DNA of 14,475 nt from Desulfuromonadales bacterium (GTDB lineage: Bacteria; Desulfobacterota; Desulfuromonadia; Desulfuromonadales; BM103), in the NCBI GenBank assembly GCA_030640215.1, contig DAOWJU010000332.1, forward strand, positions 1 through 14,475, given 5' to 3'. Below are positions 13,960-14,475 of this stretch, in pieces. The position numbers were made by a program, and so were the translations under genes. The notes beneath the pieces are model-generated. The model had not been told where the DNA came from. It searched no databases and saw only the letters and a list, made by a program, of their open reading frames with translations. Numbering within the stretch: the first letter of the stretch is position 1; each line of letters opens with the position of its first letter.

Positions 13960-14475
13960 TGCCAGCACTCCAAGGAACCATGGCTACCGAGCAATTCCCC
14001 CTTGAGGTTAATCAGCATAACAGCCGATTGCCACCCTGGGTTAAAAGCCGCCTTGATTGCAGTATTGATCTCTTTTGCCAACACGTCTGCAACCACGCGA
14101 CGTTCAGTTTGTTCAAGTCCATGCATAAAAAATCCCTCCACGGTATTTTGCGGAGCAAACGATCTCTTCAGCATTACGGAAGCCAGCCCGGCAACATAAT
14201 CCAAAGCACTATCGGAATGCGCGGAGTGTGTCTGCCACTGCTGCATGGCCAACTTGCCCAACTTACCCGGATGTCCGATCAGCAACAATTTCTCGAAACT
14301 GTAATCGAGAGACTTCTCAAGCACGAACCCCCACTCGTTGCTGACTTCAACAAGCTGTTGCTCGGCAAGTTTGAAATAACGGCTGGCGGCCTGACGACCT
14401 ATATTGCCAGGCGTCATTACCGGGGCACGGGTCCCGGAAGCAGCACAAATATCCAGTGCGCATTTCAGAGAGTCG
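13956..14475 (-). CDS. cbiD: cobalt-precorrin-5B C1-methyltransferase (CbiD), 5' end outside window
   Basis: Only the C-terminal 172 codons of CbiD are present. The frame runs off the right edge, so the ATG at 14417 is internal and not the start. The conserved TPGNIGR follows a segment ending in a short strand (ASGTRAPVMTPGNIG), then LLIGHPGKLGKLA, matching the CbiD C-terminal half. CbiD methylates C1 in the anaerobic cobalamin pathway and is diagnostic of it. It overlaps cbiE by 4 nt. Confidence 0.94.
   Translation of the reverse strand, partial: DSLKCALDICAASGTRAPVMTPGNIGRQAASRYFKLAEQQLVEVSNEWGFVLEKSLDYSFEKLLLIGHPGKLGKLAMQQWQTHSAHSDSALDYVAGLASVMLKRSFAPQNTVEGFFMHGLEQTERRVVADVLAKEINTAIKAAFNPGWQSAVMLINLKGELLGSHGSLECWQ

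Noticed and set aside
14415..14417. ATG at 14417 as the cbiD start
   Set aside because: The frame stays open with CbiD-like residues to the window edge, so the gene starts outside.
1..14475. CRISPR array or cobalamin riboswitch
   Set aside because: No regularly spaced repeats were seen, and no B12-box-like sequence was found; the operon's 5' end lies outside the window.

Overview
The window holds three blocks. Positions 1-5720 read mainly rightward and carry an archease gene, rtcB (3'-phosphate RNA ligase), a protein-L-isoaspartate methyltransferase and a two-CBS-domain protein. A complete-looking group II intron with its reverse transcriptase lies antisense between rtcB and the methyltransferase gene. 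Positions 5720-8080 are sparse and accessory-like. They hold a strong promoter followed by a chain of hairpins that I cannot assign to a known RNA family, several factor-independent terminators, a STAS/SpoIIAA-like small protein, a 65-codon orphan ORF, unexplained palindromes and a tRNA-Leu(UAA)-like sequence whose 3' 59 nt are intact while its 5' half is degenerate. Positions 8112-14475 read leftward and form a tightly packed corrinoid operon.

In transcription order the operon is cbiD (cut by the window edge), cbiE, cbiL, cbiF, cbiG, cbiH (cobJ), cbiJ (cobK), cobA (sumT) and a sirC/met8-like precorrin-2 dehydrogenase. Most junctions overlap by 1-4 nt (ATGA, GTGA, TGATG), so one mRNA with translational coupling is likely. 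CbiD and CbiG mark the anaerobic, early-cobalt-insertion route. CobA and SirC make sirohydrochlorin from uroporphyrinogen III. CbiL, CbiH, CbiF, CbiG, CbiD, CbiJ and CbiE then carry out ring methylation, contraction and reduction. CbiT is absent from its usual place beside cbiE, and no chelatase, cbiC or cbiA gene is visible here; these may lie beyond the right edge.

Anaerobic cobalamin genes, moderate GC and rtcB/archease/CBS gene types would fit an anaerobic deltaproteobacterium (Desulfuromonadales-like). That is an inference from gene content, not a proof.

The points most worth checking are: cbiH has no ATG, GTG or TTG codon before its conserved domain but has a strong Shine-Dalgarno sequence in front of an ATT; CbiG lacks the central domain; the hairpin-rich transcript at 5835-6022; and the degenerate tRNA-Leu with flanking direct repeats, which looks like an old integration site.
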